Part shown: positions 13,889 to 21,724 of the stretch, in pieces
Layout: each line of letters begins with the position of its first letter
Position numbering within the stretch: the stretch's first letter is position 1
DNA from: an uncultured Blautia sp.
Lineage (GTDB): Bacteria; Bacillota; Clostridia; Lachnospirales; Lachnospiraceae
Reading direction: 5' to 3'
DNA length: 24,059 nucleotides
Assembly: GCA_902476765.1 (NCBI GenBank)
Contig: CABSEJ010000027.1
Span: 1 to 24,059, forward strand
Notes under the pieces: generated by a model
What the model was told of the DNA's origin: nothing
Seen by the model: the letters and a program-made list of their open reading frames with translations, nothing else
Database searches by the model: none
Made by a program: the position numbers and the translations under genes

Positions 13889-14215
13889 TCAGGTATTATG
13901 GTCACTGACATGGAATTTCTTCAGATTTCCGATTTTCTGTCGTCTCTGCTCTAAAATTCCCTGTACTTCTTCCAGAGAAATTCCGGCTTCCACCATCATT
14001 ACAATAAGGTGATACAGCAAATCGCAGATTTCATTGGCCGTATCCTGGTTCTGTCCGTTTTTAGCGGCAATAATTACCTCGCTGCACTCTTCCCCGCATT
14101 TTTTCAAAATCTTGTCCAGCCCCTGCTCAAAAAGATAACAAGTGTAGGAACCCTCCTGTTTTTCCTGTTTTCTTTCCTGGGCTACCTGATACAGCCCTTC
14201 TATCACATCCATCAT
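13889..14215 (-). CDS. hisE: Phosphoribosyl-ATP pyrophosphatase
   Basis: Second step of histidine synthesis: hydrolyses phosphoribosyl-ATP to phosphoribosyl-AMP and pyrophosphate in the cytosol. The 108-residue all-helical MazG-like protein carries the metal-binding pattern KKCGEECSEVIIAAK and EICDLLYHLIVMM. The start at 14215 overlaps the hisI stop as ATGA, with GGGAGG about 10 bases upstream; a TTG 18 bases further up would overlap that site and is rejected. It is a stand-alone enzyme, not fused to HisI as in enteric bacteria. It is the last gene of the operon. No strong terminator follows directly. Confidence 0.93.
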   Translation of the reverse strand: MMDVIEGLYQVAQERKQEKQEGSYTCYLFEQGLDKILKKCGEECSEVIIAAKNGQNQDTANEICDLLYHLIVMMVEAGISLEEVQGILEQRRQKIGNLKKFHVSDHNT

Positions 14216-14544
14216 TTCTTCTCTTCCTCCCAAATTTCTCTGAAAAAGCAGCTGTGAGCCCCTGTATGGCAGGCTGCTCCTGTCTGAATCACAGTAACTA
14301 AAATAGTATCCCGGTCACAATCCCCTTTTATGTCAACCACTTTCTGCACATGACCAGAGGTAGCTCCCTTATTCCAAAGCTCCTGTCTGGAGCGGCTGTA
14401 AAACCAGGTGTAGCCTGTCTCCAAAGTCTTTTCCAGACTCTCCCTGTTCATATAAGCCAGCATCAGAACCTGGCCGGTTCCCTGCTCCTGGACAATAGCA
14501 GGCAGCAGAGGACTTTTTTCAAAATATTTTTCTATGTCTTTCAT
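14212..14544 (-). CDS. hisI: Phosphoribosyl-AMP cyclohydrolase
   Basis: Third step of histidine synthesis: opens the adenine ring of phosphoribosyl-AMP. The 110-residue protein has the metal-binding signature DIKGDCDRDTILV and the zinc cysteines in ACHTGAHSC. The N-terminal PAIVQEQGTGQVLMLAYMN and SRSRQELWNKGATSGHVQ are typical. GGGGAGA precedes the ATG. It is separated from hisF by 47 bases containing a 12-base direct repeat (14546-14557 and 14578-14589), the widest gap inside the operon, and overlaps hisE by 4 bases. Confidence 0.95.
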   Translation of the reverse strand: MKDIEKYFEKSPLLPAIVQEQGTGQVLMLAYMNRESLEKTLETGYTWFYSRSRQELWNKGATSGHVQKVVDIKGDCDRDTILVTVIQTGAACHTGAHSCFFREIWEEEKK

Positions 14545-14591
14545 CTCTGTCTCCCCTGACTTCTTTTGTCGTTTTTTTCTGTCTCCCCTTC

Positions 14592-15350
14592 TCAGGTCCG
14601 CACCGGTATGTCATGCTCTCTCAAATGCTCTTTCACCTGCTCCACTGTCAGTTCCCGAAAGTGAAACAGGGAAGCAGCCAGAGCCGCATCTGCACCGGTT
14701 TCCTCAAAGACCTGGGAAAAGTGTTCCAGCTTTCCGCAGCCTCCGCTGGCAATCACAGGAATGGAAACCGCCTGGGAAACTGCCTGAGTAAGCTCCAAAT
14801 CAAAGCCATCCCTGCAGCCGTCTGTATCCATGGAGGTAAGAAGAATTTCTCCTGCTCCCAGCTCCTGGCACTTTTTAGCCCAAGACACAGCCTCCAGCTC
14901 TGTTTCCTTTCTTCCTCCGTGAACTACCACTCTGAAAACTCCCTCTTTATCCCTTCTGGCGTCAATTGCTGCTACCACGCACTGGCTGCCAAACATTTGA
15001 GCAGCCTGGGCTATAAGCTGGGGATTCTTCACTGCCGCAGAGTTTACGGATACCTTATCCGCACCGGCTCTCAGGATTTCCCGGAAATCCTCCACTGAGC
15101 GGATACCGCCTCCCACGGTAAGAGGCACGAAAACATGCCGGGCTGTATTTCTCACCACATCTGTCATGGTTTTTCTGCCCTCATGGGTTGCCGTAATATC
15201 CAAAAAGCAGATTTCATCCGCTCCCTGTCTGTCATACTCTATAGCACATTCCACCGGGTCTCCCACTTCCTTGATTCCCACAAAGTTTACACCCTTGACT
15301 ACTTTTCCATCCCGGACATCCAGGCAGGGAATGATTCTCTTGGCCAGCAT
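14592..15350 (-). CDS. hisF: Imidazole glycerol phosphate synthase, cyclase subunit
   Basis: Uses ammonia from HisH to turn PRFAR into imidazole glycerol phosphate and AICAR, the latter feeding purine synthesis. The 252-residue TIM barrel shows the N-terminal MLAKRIIPCLDVRDGKVVKG with catalytic Asp11, the second catalytic Asp in AAIDARRDKEG, and the phosphate-binding loops VGGGIRS and ASGGCGK. Its ATG overlaps the hisA stop by one base (TGATG). It forms a heterodimer with HisH encoded two genes upstream. Confidence 0.97.
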   Translation of the reverse strand: MLAKRIIPCLDVRDGKVVKGVNFVGIKEVGDPVECAIEYDRQGADEICFLDITATHEGRKTMTDVVRNTARHVFVPLTVGGGIRSVEDFREILRAGADKVSVNSAAVKNPQLIAQAAQMFGSQCVVAAIDARRDKEGVFRVVVHGGRKETELEAVSWAKKCQELGAGEILLTSMDTDGCRDGFDLELTQAVSQAVSIPVIASGGCGKLEHFSQVFEETGADAALAASLFHFRELTVEQVKEHLREHDIPVRT

Positions 15351-16069
15351 CAGTCCTCACCTGCCTTCACAATAGCCTCTGTCAAATCCAGAGTTCCTGA
15401 ATAGATGGCTTTTCCGCAGATACAGCCGTAAAGCCCCATCGCAGTGCAGGCTTCAATGTCTTCCATAGAACGGACGCCGCCGCTGGCAATCACCCGGCAG
15501 GACACAGAACTGTTTAACTGCTCCAGGTGGTCCAGATTTACTCCCGTCAGGGTTCCGTCTCTGGAAATATCGGTGTAAATAAGGGTTTTAACCCCTGTCT
15601 GCTCCATGGCCATGGCCAGCTCCAAATAGCATACAGAACTGCTTTCCATCCAACCTTCTGTGGCCACCATGCCGTCTCTGGCGTCGATTCCCACAGCGAT
15701 TTTTTCTCCGTATTCCTTCACCGCTTCTTTCACAAGCTCCGGATTTTTCACTGCCGCAGAACCCAGAATCACACGGGAAATTCCGTTTTCCAGATAGTAG
15801 GCTATGGTCTTCATGTCCCGGATTCCGCCTCCCAGCTCCGTTTTCAGCCCGGTTTCCCTGGCTACAGTCAAAAAAATGTCCTGGTTCACAGGATATGCAT
15901 CCTTTGCTCCGTTTAAATCCACCATATGTATCCATTTGGCCCCTTTTGCTGCAAAATTCTCAGCGGTTTTTATAGGGTCTTCGGCCACCTTATGAGCCGT
16001 GCCGTAATCTCCTTTTACCAGCCTGACGCAGGTTCTGTCTTTTATATCGATTGCAGGTAATATAATCAT
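15350..16069 (-). CDS. hisA: ProFAR isomerase
   Basis: Fourth step: Amadori rearrangement of ProFAR to PRFAR. The 239-residue TIM barrel is paralogous to HisF and shows MIILPAIDIKDRTCVRLVKG with the catalytic Asp8, the second catalytic Asp in YTDISRDGTLTG, and the two phosphate loops LGGGIRD and ASGGVRS. The ATG overlaps the hisH stop by four bases (ATGA), indicating translational coupling. Confidence 0.97.
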   Translation of the reverse strand: MIILPAIDIKDRTCVRLVKGDYGTAHKVAEDPIKTAENFAAKGAKWIHMVDLNGAKDAYPVNQDIFLTVARETGLKTELGGGIRDMKTIAYYLENGISRVILGSAAVKNPELVKEAVKEYGEKIAVGIDARDGMVATEGWMESSSVCYLELAMAMEQTGVKTLIYTDISRDGTLTGVNLDHLEQLNSSVSCRVIASGGVRSMEDIEACTAMGLYGCICGKAIYSGTLDLTEAIVKAGED

Positions 16070-16671
16070 ACTTTCACCAGCCTTGCAAAATTTTTCAACA
16101 TAGCAAGTCCCGTCTCCCCGCTTTTTTCGGGATGGAACTGCGCTCCGTAAACATTTCCTCTATGTACCAATGCAGGAATCTTCTCTCCGTAAAGGGTATA
16201 GCAGGAGATATATGCATCCTCTGTGTCTGCCCGGAAAGAATGGACAAAATACACATAAGCCTGCTCCTTCATCCCTTCTGTCATGGAACAGGGATTCAAC
16301 AGATGCAAGTCATTCCAGCCCATGTGGGGAATTTTCAGCCCCTGACTTTCTATCTTTACCACTTTTCCCGGAATCAGTCCCAGGCCTTTGGTTTCCCCGA
16401 ATTCACTGCTCTGTTCAAATAAAAGCTGCATGCCCAGACAAATTCCCAGGAGAGGTTTCTTCTGTGCCTCTTCCCGGATAAGGGAAACCAGGTTCCGGTT
16501 TTCCAGCATTTTCATAGCGTCGGGGAAAGCTCCCACTCCCGGGAGAATCAGGGCATCTGCCTTCTTTATTTCCTGTGGGTCTCCTGTGATACAGCTTTCT
16601 GCCCCCAGATAATCCAGGGCATTTTTCACGCTGAACAGGTTTCCTGCTCCGTAATCTATAATTCCTATCAT
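16066..16671 (-). CDS. hisH: Imidazole glycerol phosphate synthase, glutaminase subunit
   Basis: Class I glutamine amidotransferase that supplies ammonia to HisF. The 201-residue protein has the catalytic triad: Cys78 in GICLGMQLLFE, His180 and Glu182 in GAQFHPEKSG. The N-terminal IGIIDYGAGNLFSVKNAL and the oxyanion segment ILPGVGAFPDAM are diagnostic. It overlaps hisB upstream and hisA downstream by 4 bases each. Confidence 0.97.
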   Translation of the reverse strand: MIGIIDYGAGNLFSVKNALDYLGAESCITGDPQEIKKADALILPGVGAFPDAMKMLENRNLVSLIREEAQKKPLLGICLGMQLLFEQSSEFGETKGLGLIPGKVVKIESQGLKIPHMGWNDLHLLNPCSMTEGMKEQAYVYFVHSFRADTEDAYISCYTLYGEKIPALVHRGNVYGAQFHPEKSGETGLAMLKNFARLVKV

Positions 16672-17249
16672 TCCAACACTCCCTTTGAAGAAAGTACGCC
16701 TCCCTGGTTCTCTCTCACCGCCTCCTTTAAGGCATGGGCGAAAGCCTTAAACAAAGCCTCTATCTTATGATGGTCATTTTCACCGTACATCACCTTCAGA
16801 TGAAGAGTCAGTCCTGCCCCAAAGGCTAATGCCCGGAAAAATTCTTTTACCATGCAGCAGTCCAGGGCTCCCACAGAAGGATTTTCGTAGGAGGCTTCAA
16901 ATACCAGAAAAGCTCTGCCGCTTACATCCAGGGCACAAAACCCCAGGGCTTCATCCATGGGAATATAGAAGCTTCCGTATCTCTGGATTCCTCCTTTGTC
17001 TTTCAGTGCCTCTCTAAGAGCGCCGCCCATAACAATTCCCAAATCCTCAATGCTGTGGTGGCAGTCCACTTCCAAATCACCTTTCATGGAAAGGATTATA
17101 TCAAATCCTCCGTGAACGCACAGAGCCTGCATCATGTGGTCAAAAAATCCCACCCCGCAGGTTCCTTCATACCTTCCCTGTCCATCCAGATTCCAGGAAA
17201 GGGATATTTGGGTTTCCCTGGTGTTCCTCTCTAACTTGCCGATTCTCAA
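16668..17249 (-). CDS. hisB: Imidazole glycerol phosphate dehydratase
   Basis: Dehydrates imidazole glycerol phosphate to imidazole acetol phosphate. The 193-residue protein has the manganese-binding histidine motifs GFFDHMMQALCVHGGFD, DCHHSIEDLGIVMG and NDHHKIEALFKAFAHAL. The start is a TTG at 17249 with GGAGG 9 bases upstream; this gives the usual family length. A longer frame that runs back into hisC lacks a ribosome binding site and adds non-family sequence. It is monofunctional: the histidinol phosphatase half of the enteric HisB is missing. It overlaps hisH by 4 bases and follows hisC by 19. Confidence 0.95.
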   Translation of the reverse strand: MRIGKLERNTRETQISLSWNLDGQGRYEGTCGVGFFDHMMQALCVHGGFDIILSMKGDLEVDCHHSIEDLGIVMGGALREALKDKGGIQRYGSFYIPMDEALGFCALDVSGRAFLVFEASYENPSVGALDCCMVKEFFRALAFGAGLTLHLKVMYGENDHHKIEALFKAFAHALKEAVRENQGGVLSSKGVLE

Positions 17250-17268
17250 TGAAAACCGCCTCCTCTCT

Positions 17269-18321
17269 CTACTCCAGAATCCGTTCCAGCGCCTGAAGCA
17301 GCTCCTCATTCTCTTTAGGAGAACCTGCAGCAATCCGCAGATAGCCGTTCATACAGCGCACGGAAATCCCTTCTTCTCTCAAAGCCTGAAGAATCTCCTG
17401 GGCTCTGGCGCTCTTTATGTACATGAAATTCGTAGCCGTAGAATATAGCCTTTCTAAGTCTTTTTTCCGCTCTGCCAGTTCCTTCATCCCCTGGTACAGA
17501 GCCTGGGTAGACTCTTGAATCCTGCGGATACAATCTTTCAGAAATTCCTCATGCTCCAGTATGGCACAGCCTGCGGCCTGGGTCATAGAATTCACGTTAT
17601 AAGGGGCTTTCAGTGTGTGAAGCAGTCCTGTCAATCTTTCATTGGCCGCTGCAAAGCCCAGCCGGATAGCTGCCATGCCAAAGGCTTTGGAGCAGGTCTT
17701 CAATACGATAAGATTGTCATAATTTTCTATTTCATCCAATACCGAACCTTGGGAAAAATCCATGTAGGCCTCGTCTACCACCACCAGAGCGTCCACGGCC
17801 TTGATGATTTCCAGAATCTCCTCCCTCTCCAGCTTCAGAGCTGTGGGATTACAGGGATTGGAAAAAATAATCAGCTTGGCCTTGCAGGCCTTTGCCCGCT
17901 CTATCACGTCCCCTGCTTTCATCTCCATGGACTCGTCCTTATTCATTACCTCAACCTTGGCTCCTACCATAGAGGTGTAGAAGGTATACATGCTGAAATC
18001 CGGAAGTATAGTCAGCATAACATCTCCCTCCCCTAAAAAGTTGGGAACAATAATAGAAATCAGCTCGTCTGAGCCGTTTCCTGCTGTAAGGAGCTCCGGC
18101 CTCACATGGAAAAATGCTCCGAATTTTTCACACAGCTTCCTGGCCTCCGGGTCTGGATAGCGGTTAAATTCCACCTCCCCTATGGCCTTCATTACATCCT
18201 TTTTCACGTCTTCGGGAAGCTCTATAAAACTTTCATTAGCATCCAGACGCACCCGATAAACCTCTGTTACCGGGTCATACTTTGGTATATCTTTTAATTT
18301 TTCCGGCAATTCATAGCTCAT
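17269..18321 (-). CDS. hisC: Histidinol-phosphate aminotransferase
   Basis: PLP enzyme that transfers an amino group from glutamate to imidazole acetol phosphate. The 350-residue fold type I aminotransferase shows GNGSDELI (81-88, cofactor phosphate region), NPCNPT (155-160), the cofactor ring Asp183 in VVDEAYMDF, and the Schiff-base Lys212 in TCSKAFGMAAIRLGF. AAAGGAGG precedes the ATG. It follows hisG by only 15 bases, where related operons usually carry hisD. Confidence 0.96.
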   Translation of the reverse strand: MSYELPEKLKDIPKYDPVTEVYRVRLDANESFIELPEDVKKDVMKAIGEVEFNRYPDPEARKLCEKFGAFFHVRPELLTAGNGSDELISIIVPNFLGEGDVMLTILPDFSMYTFYTSMVGAKVEVMNKDESMEMKAGDVIERAKACKAKLIIFSNPCNPTALKLEREEILEIIKAVDALVVVDEAYMDFSQGSVLDEIENYDNLIVLKTCSKAFGMAAIRLGFAAANERLTGLLHTLKAPYNVNSMTQAAGCAILEHEEFLKDCIRRIQESTQALYQGMKELAERKKDLERLYSTATNFMYIKSARAQEILQALREEGISVRCMNGYLRIAAGSPKENEELLQALERILE

Positions 18322-18336
18322 AACCTGGTCCTCCTT

Positions 18337-18975
18337 TCAGCCTCTTTCCCGTACATCCTTCTCTACCTTGTCAATCAGTGACTCTATCTCTTTTTTCCTC
18401 AGCTTCATGCTGGCTACATTCACAATCAAACGGGCGCTGACCTGACAGATGTCTTCCACTACCTCCAGCCCGTTTTCCTTCAGCGTAGTTCCGGTTTCCA
18501 CAATATCCACGATAGCGTCCGCCAGTCCCAGCACAGGGGCCAGCTCCACGGAGCCTTCTATTTTCACCAGATTTATATCCATATTTTTTCCTTCAAAATA
18601 ACCTTTTGCCACATTCATATATTTGCTGGCAATGGTCCTGGTCCGGTATCCTTCAAAAATATCTGCACCCTTCAGGGCGGCCAGGGCAAACCGGCATTTT
18701 CCAAAGCCTAAATCCGCCACCTCATAAAAGGTACCTCCCTTTTCCATAATGGTGTCCTTTCCCACCACTCCCATGTCACAGACTCCTGTCTCTACATAGG
18801 TTACAACATCCGCTGCCTTAGCCAAAACGATTTCCAGAGAGCCGTCTCCTATGGGCATGATTAGTTTTCTGCCTTTTTCTCTCACATTGGTGCAGTCGTA
18901 TCCCAGACGTTCCAGCATCTCCACAGTTTTTTTCTCTAAACGCCCCTTTGTCAAAGCGATTCTAATTGGTCTCAT
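18337..18975 (-). CDS. hisG: ATP phosphoribosyltransferase, short form catalytic subunit
   Basis: First and committed step: joins ATP and PRPP. The 212-residue protein is the short HisG form, which lacks the C-terminal regulatory domain and needs HisZ for activity and histidine feedback. Visible features are the N-terminal IRIALTKGRLEKKTVEML, the VGKDTIMEKG segment, and the PRPP-binding block ADAIVDIVETGTTLKENGL. The ATG at 18975, 7 bases after the hisZ stop, is chosen over one inside hisZ at 19011 because family members start at MRPIRIALTKG. Confidence 0.96.
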   Translation of the reverse strand: MRPIRIALTKGRLEKKTVEMLERLGYDCTNVREKGRKLIMPIGDGSLEIVLAKAADVVTYVETGVCDMGVVGKDTIMEKGGTFYEVADLGFGKCRFALAALKGADIFEGYRTRTIASKYMNVAKGYFEGKNMDINLVKIEGSVELAPVLGLADAIVDIVETGTTLKENGLEVVEDICQVSARLIVNVASMKLRKKEIESLIDKVEKDVRERG

Positions 18976-18982
18976 ACCTTTG

Positions 18983-20179
18983 TCATCCTTTCTCCATCTG
19001 ATATTCTTCAATTTTCTCCCCTACCAGATGGACACGATGGATGCCCCTTTTCTTTGCATAGGCAACGGTTTCCTCCAATGTGTCAAACACACTGTTTTCT
19101 GTCATAATTCCTTTTTCCTCCAGTTCTCTGCGGTATTTGACACTGGCGGGAATATCCTTCATATCCGGGGTAAACACCAGAATCTTGGGCACCTGTTCCG
19201 GCTCCGGTCTCAGCCTCTGGCTGGCCAGGTCCACATTAAAGCCAAATCCGATAGAGCAGTGGTCTTCCCCAAACTGCCCCAGCAAAGTATCGTACCTTCC
19301 TCCTGAAAGAACCTGCTCGCCCAATCCTCTGAAATAGCCCCGGAAAATAATTCCCGTGTAGTATTCCGCCAGATTTACCAGTCCCAAATCAATCAGCACC
19401 TTGTCCCCAAGGCCCAGGGTCTGGAGATATTCATAAATCTTCTTTAAATAATCCAGGCTTTCCCTGGCTCCGTTTTCGTCAAACAGTTCATAGGCTTTTT
19501 CAAAAACCTCCGCTCCGCCGAAAAGTCTGGGCAGCTTCCTTAAAGCTCTGGCCGCCTTGTTATCCTTGGCTTTTCCCAAAATATCCGTCAAAGCCGCATA
19601 ATTCTTCTGCTCAATCAGCAGACGGATTTCTTCCTTGGTATCCTCATCTGCATCCAGACTGTCCATAATGGCTTTGAAATATCCGATATGGCAAAGTTCC
19701 AGCCTGTACTTGCCCTCGCCTATTTTATCCAGACTTCTGGCTGCCAGCTCTACTACCTCCATGTCTCCTCTTAAAGGAGAACCGCCTATCAGTTCAATCC
19801 CCACCTGATTGATTTCCACGCTTTTGCTCTTTCTCTCAGGAAATCCCCGGTAAATATTCCGGTTGTAATAAAGTCTCAGCGGCTTAGGCATGTCCTTCAG
19901 CCTGGTGGCTGTCAGCCTGGCCACCGGCACGGTACAGTCCGGACACAACACCATCAGCCTTCCTTTGGCATCCGTCAGCTTATACATGGTTTCTTTAGGA
20001 AGATATTTGGCCGCCTTCCCGAATACATCATAAAACTCAAGGGCCGGAGTCATAACTCTGCGATAGCCCTGAGCCACAAATAAGTCTTTTAAGGTTTTCG
20101 TCACCTGGGAACGCTGGTCACACTCTCCGAAAAGTAAATCCCTGGTTCCGTCCGGTGTTATCTTGTCATAGTATTTCAT
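18983..20179 (-). CDS. hisZ: ATP phosphoribosyltransferase regulatory subunit
   Basis: A 398-residue histidyl-tRNA synthetase paralog that binds short-form HisG and carries histidine feedback inhibition. The opening ITPDGTRDLLFGECDQRSQV, the motif 2 region PLRLYYNRNIYRGFPERKSK and LSGGRYDTLLGQFGEDHCSI are characteristic. The HisRS anticodon-binding domain is missing apart from a short tail, as usual for HisZ. It is the first gene of the operon, with AAGGGGAC before the ATG. Co-occurrence with the short HisG directly downstream confirms the pairing. Confidence 0.95.
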   Translation of the reverse strand: MKYYDKITPDGTRDLLFGECDQRSQVTKTLKDLFVAQGYRRVMTPALEFYDVFGKAAKYLPKETMYKLTDAKGRLMVLCPDCTVPVARLTATRLKDMPKPLRLYYNRNIYRGFPERKSKSVEINQVGIELIGGSPLRGDMEVVELAARSLDKIGEGKYRLELCHIGYFKAIMDSLDADEDTKEEIRLLIEQKNYAALTDILGKAKDNKAARALRKLPRLFGGAEVFEKAYELFDENGARESLDYLKKIYEYLQTLGLGDKVLIDLGLVNLAEYYTGIIFRGYFRGLGEQVLSGGRYDTLLGQFGEDHCSIGFGFNVDLASQRLRPEPEQVPKILVFTPDMKDIPASVKYRRELEEKGIMTENSVFDTLEETVAYAKKRGIHRVHLVGEKIEEYQMEKG

Positions 20180-20210
20180 AAGTAAGTCCCCTTCACTTTA
20201 ACGTGCTACC

Positions 20211-20239
20211 ATATTACCATTTTGCAATTTTTATGTCAA
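20211..20239 (-). promoter_or_regulatory. Promoter of the histidine operon
   Basis: On the minus strand a perfect TTGACA (20239-20234) and TAATAT (20216-20211) are separated by 17 bases, with the hisZ ATG only 31 bases past the -10 box. The leader would be about 25 bases, too short for a T-box, riboswitch or His-leader attenuator. Confidence 0.85.
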
Positions 20240-20317
20240 TGTTTTTGTGGTTTCCTGTCTTTTTACAGGTTCCTGCTGTGTGAACAGTAATCCTGCTTTT
20301 TCTCTTTCTCTGATATT

Positions 20318-20842
20318 TTACATCATCCCCGCCAATACTACGCTGGCCCAGATTCCCCCTAAAGTAGCCAGAAGAGCTCCGGCCACTGTATACCGTGTCT
20401 TGCTGATTTTAGCCGCTATAAAATACACAGATATAGTATAGAAAATAGTCTCTGTGCAGGACATCATAATAGAGGCGATTTTTCCCACATAAGAATCTGT
20501 CCCAAATTCCTTAAAAATATCCAATACCAGCCCTGTGGCCGCACTGGAAGAAAACATCCGCACAATAGTAAGTGGAACCAGCTCCGAGGGAAACCCCATC
20601 TGCCGGGTCAGCCTCCCAAGCTGCTCACCCAGCATATCCAGAAAACCGGAGGCCCGCAAAACGCCTACTGCCACCATAAGGCCGATAAGCGTAGGAAGAA
20701 TCCCGGCCACTGTTTTTAATCCGTCCTTGGCTCCCTTTACAAACTCCTGGTATACCTGACACTTATTCAGAAGCCCGTAGCCTACGATGTAAAAAAGAAT
20801 CAGGGGTATGCTTACCTCCGAAAGAAAAATCAATACCCGCAC
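20318..20842 (-). CDS. spmB: Spore maturation protein B
   Basis: A 174-residue membrane protein of the nucleoside-recognition/Gate fold, needed with SpmA for core dehydration of spores in Bacillus. The conserved block FVKGAKDGLKTVAGILPTLI leads into GLMVAVGVLRASGFLDML, followed by FPSELVPLTIVRMFSSSAAT and SCTETIFYTISVYF, all typical of SpmB. About four to five membrane segments are visible. The start is a GTG at 20842 without a strong ribosome binding site, but it matches the usual N-terminus. No spmA lies upstream: the preceding gene is a DNA glycosylase 72 bases away. No convincing terminator separates it from the his promoter. Confidence 0.93.
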   Translation of the reverse strand: MRVLIFLSEVSIPLILFYIVGYGLLNKCQVYQEFVKGAKDGLKTVAGILPTLIGLMVAVGVLRASGFLDMLGEQLGRLTRQMGFPSELVPLTIVRMFSSSAATGLVLDIFKEFGTDSYVGKIASIMMSCTETIFYTISVYFIAAKISKTRYTVAGALLATLGGIWASVVLAGMM

Positions 20843-20914
20843 AAATCCACGTCCTGGTGCTTTTTTCTATATGTATGAAAAAAATCCAAATAAAAGAACG
20901 CCGTCTTCGCCGTC

Positions 20915-21724
20915 TTATCTGCAAAAATATTCATAATAGAAAATATACTGCTGCATCACGCCCTGGCATCCGGCATATCGTTTCATCGGGAAGCCTTTCT
21001 TATAATGCTTTTCCAGCGCCTGGCGGATATGGGTATCCACAGGAAAGGCCTCCATATGATGAAGACCAAAAAGGCAGATACAATCCGCCACCTTTTCCCC
21101 TACTCCATAAAGCTTTAAAAGCTCTTCCCTGGCTTGTGGGTACGCCATATGCTTCAGGTCTTCCAGGGGAATTTCTCCTCTGGCTACCATCCCTGCAGTT
21201 TTGCTCACATATTTACTGCGGTAGCCCAGATTGCAGTCTCTCAGTTCCTCCTCTCCTGCCTGGGAAAGGGCCTGAGGAGAGGGAAAACCATAATAGATTT
21301 CTCCCTTTTCATCCCGCAGCTCCTCTCCGTATCTTTCGCAGATATTCCGGATGCAGCGGCGAATCCGTACAATATTGTTCTGCTGGGAAATCAGGAAAGA
21401 AATTATCATCTCCCACAAATCCTGCCTCAGTATACGGATACCTCCCCCAAGCCGGGTCGCCTGGCAAAGGTACTTGTCCCTGGAACTGATTTTGTTCCGG
21501 TACAGGTTATAATCCGTATCCAGGTCAAAATAATTTTTCCAAAATCCCTGGAATTCCTCCCGGGAGCAGGAAAACCTGCACAGCTGCCCTTCCTGGGTAA
21601 GCTCCAAACACCTATCCAGAGCCAATACCCGGAAAATTCCGTCTCCGATTTCCTCCATGCGGAAGCATTGTCCGGACTGGTGAATCTGCCTTATATCAAA
21701 GTTCTCCAGACTGTACTCTATCAT
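20915..21724 (-). CDS. ogg: OGG1-like 8-oxoguanine DNA glycosylase/AP lyase
   Basis: Base excision repair enzyme that removes oxidised guanine and nicks the strand. The 269-residue protein has an N-terminal OGG-type beta domain (about residues 1-95, with GQCFRMEEIGDGIFRVLA) and a helix-hairpin-helix GPD domain. The catalytic Lys211 is in LYGVGEKVADCICLFG and the conserved Asp230 in FPVDTHIRQAL; having both marks it as a bifunctional glycosylase/lyase. LISQQNNIVRI is also diagnostic. The ATG overlaps the MATE stop as ATGA. It is the third gene of the recQ-MATE-ogg run, giving that group a DNA-repair flavour. Confidence 0.92.
   Translation of the reverse strand: MIEYSLENFDIRQIHQSGQCFRMEEIGDGIFRVLALDRCLELTQEGQLCRFSCSREEFQGFWKNYFDLDTDYNLYRNKISSRDKYLCQATRLGGGIRILRQDLWEMIISFLISQQNNIVRIRRCIRNICERYGEELRDEKGEIYYGFPSPQALSQAGEEELRDCNLGYRSKYVSKTAGMVARGEIPLEDLKHMAYPQAREELLKLYGVGEKVADCICLFGLHHMEAFPVDTHIRQALEKHYKKGFPMKRYAGCQGVMQQYIFYYEYFCR

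Noticed and set aside
14216..14233. TTG start giving a longer HisE
   Set aside because: It would start inside the GGGAGG ribosome binding site region; the ATG at 14215 with ATGA overlap fits better.
17515..18036. 173-codon open frame opposite hisC
   Set aside because: It is a shadow of hisC, with low-complexity, His/Gln-rich translation and no family motif.
20240..20317. Terminator after spmB
   Set aside because: Only 4-5 bp stems were found and no T-run follows a stable hairpin.
20749..20756. GGTATACC, the core of the shared operator, inside spmB
   Set aside because: It lies deep in coding sequence, lacks the CGG/CCG flanks of the two promoter copies, and an 8-base match is expected by chance.
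20857..21489. 210-codon open frame opposite the DNA glycosylase gene
   Set aside because: It is antisense to a gene with conserved catalytic residues; its translation is Pro/Ser-rich and resembles no family.
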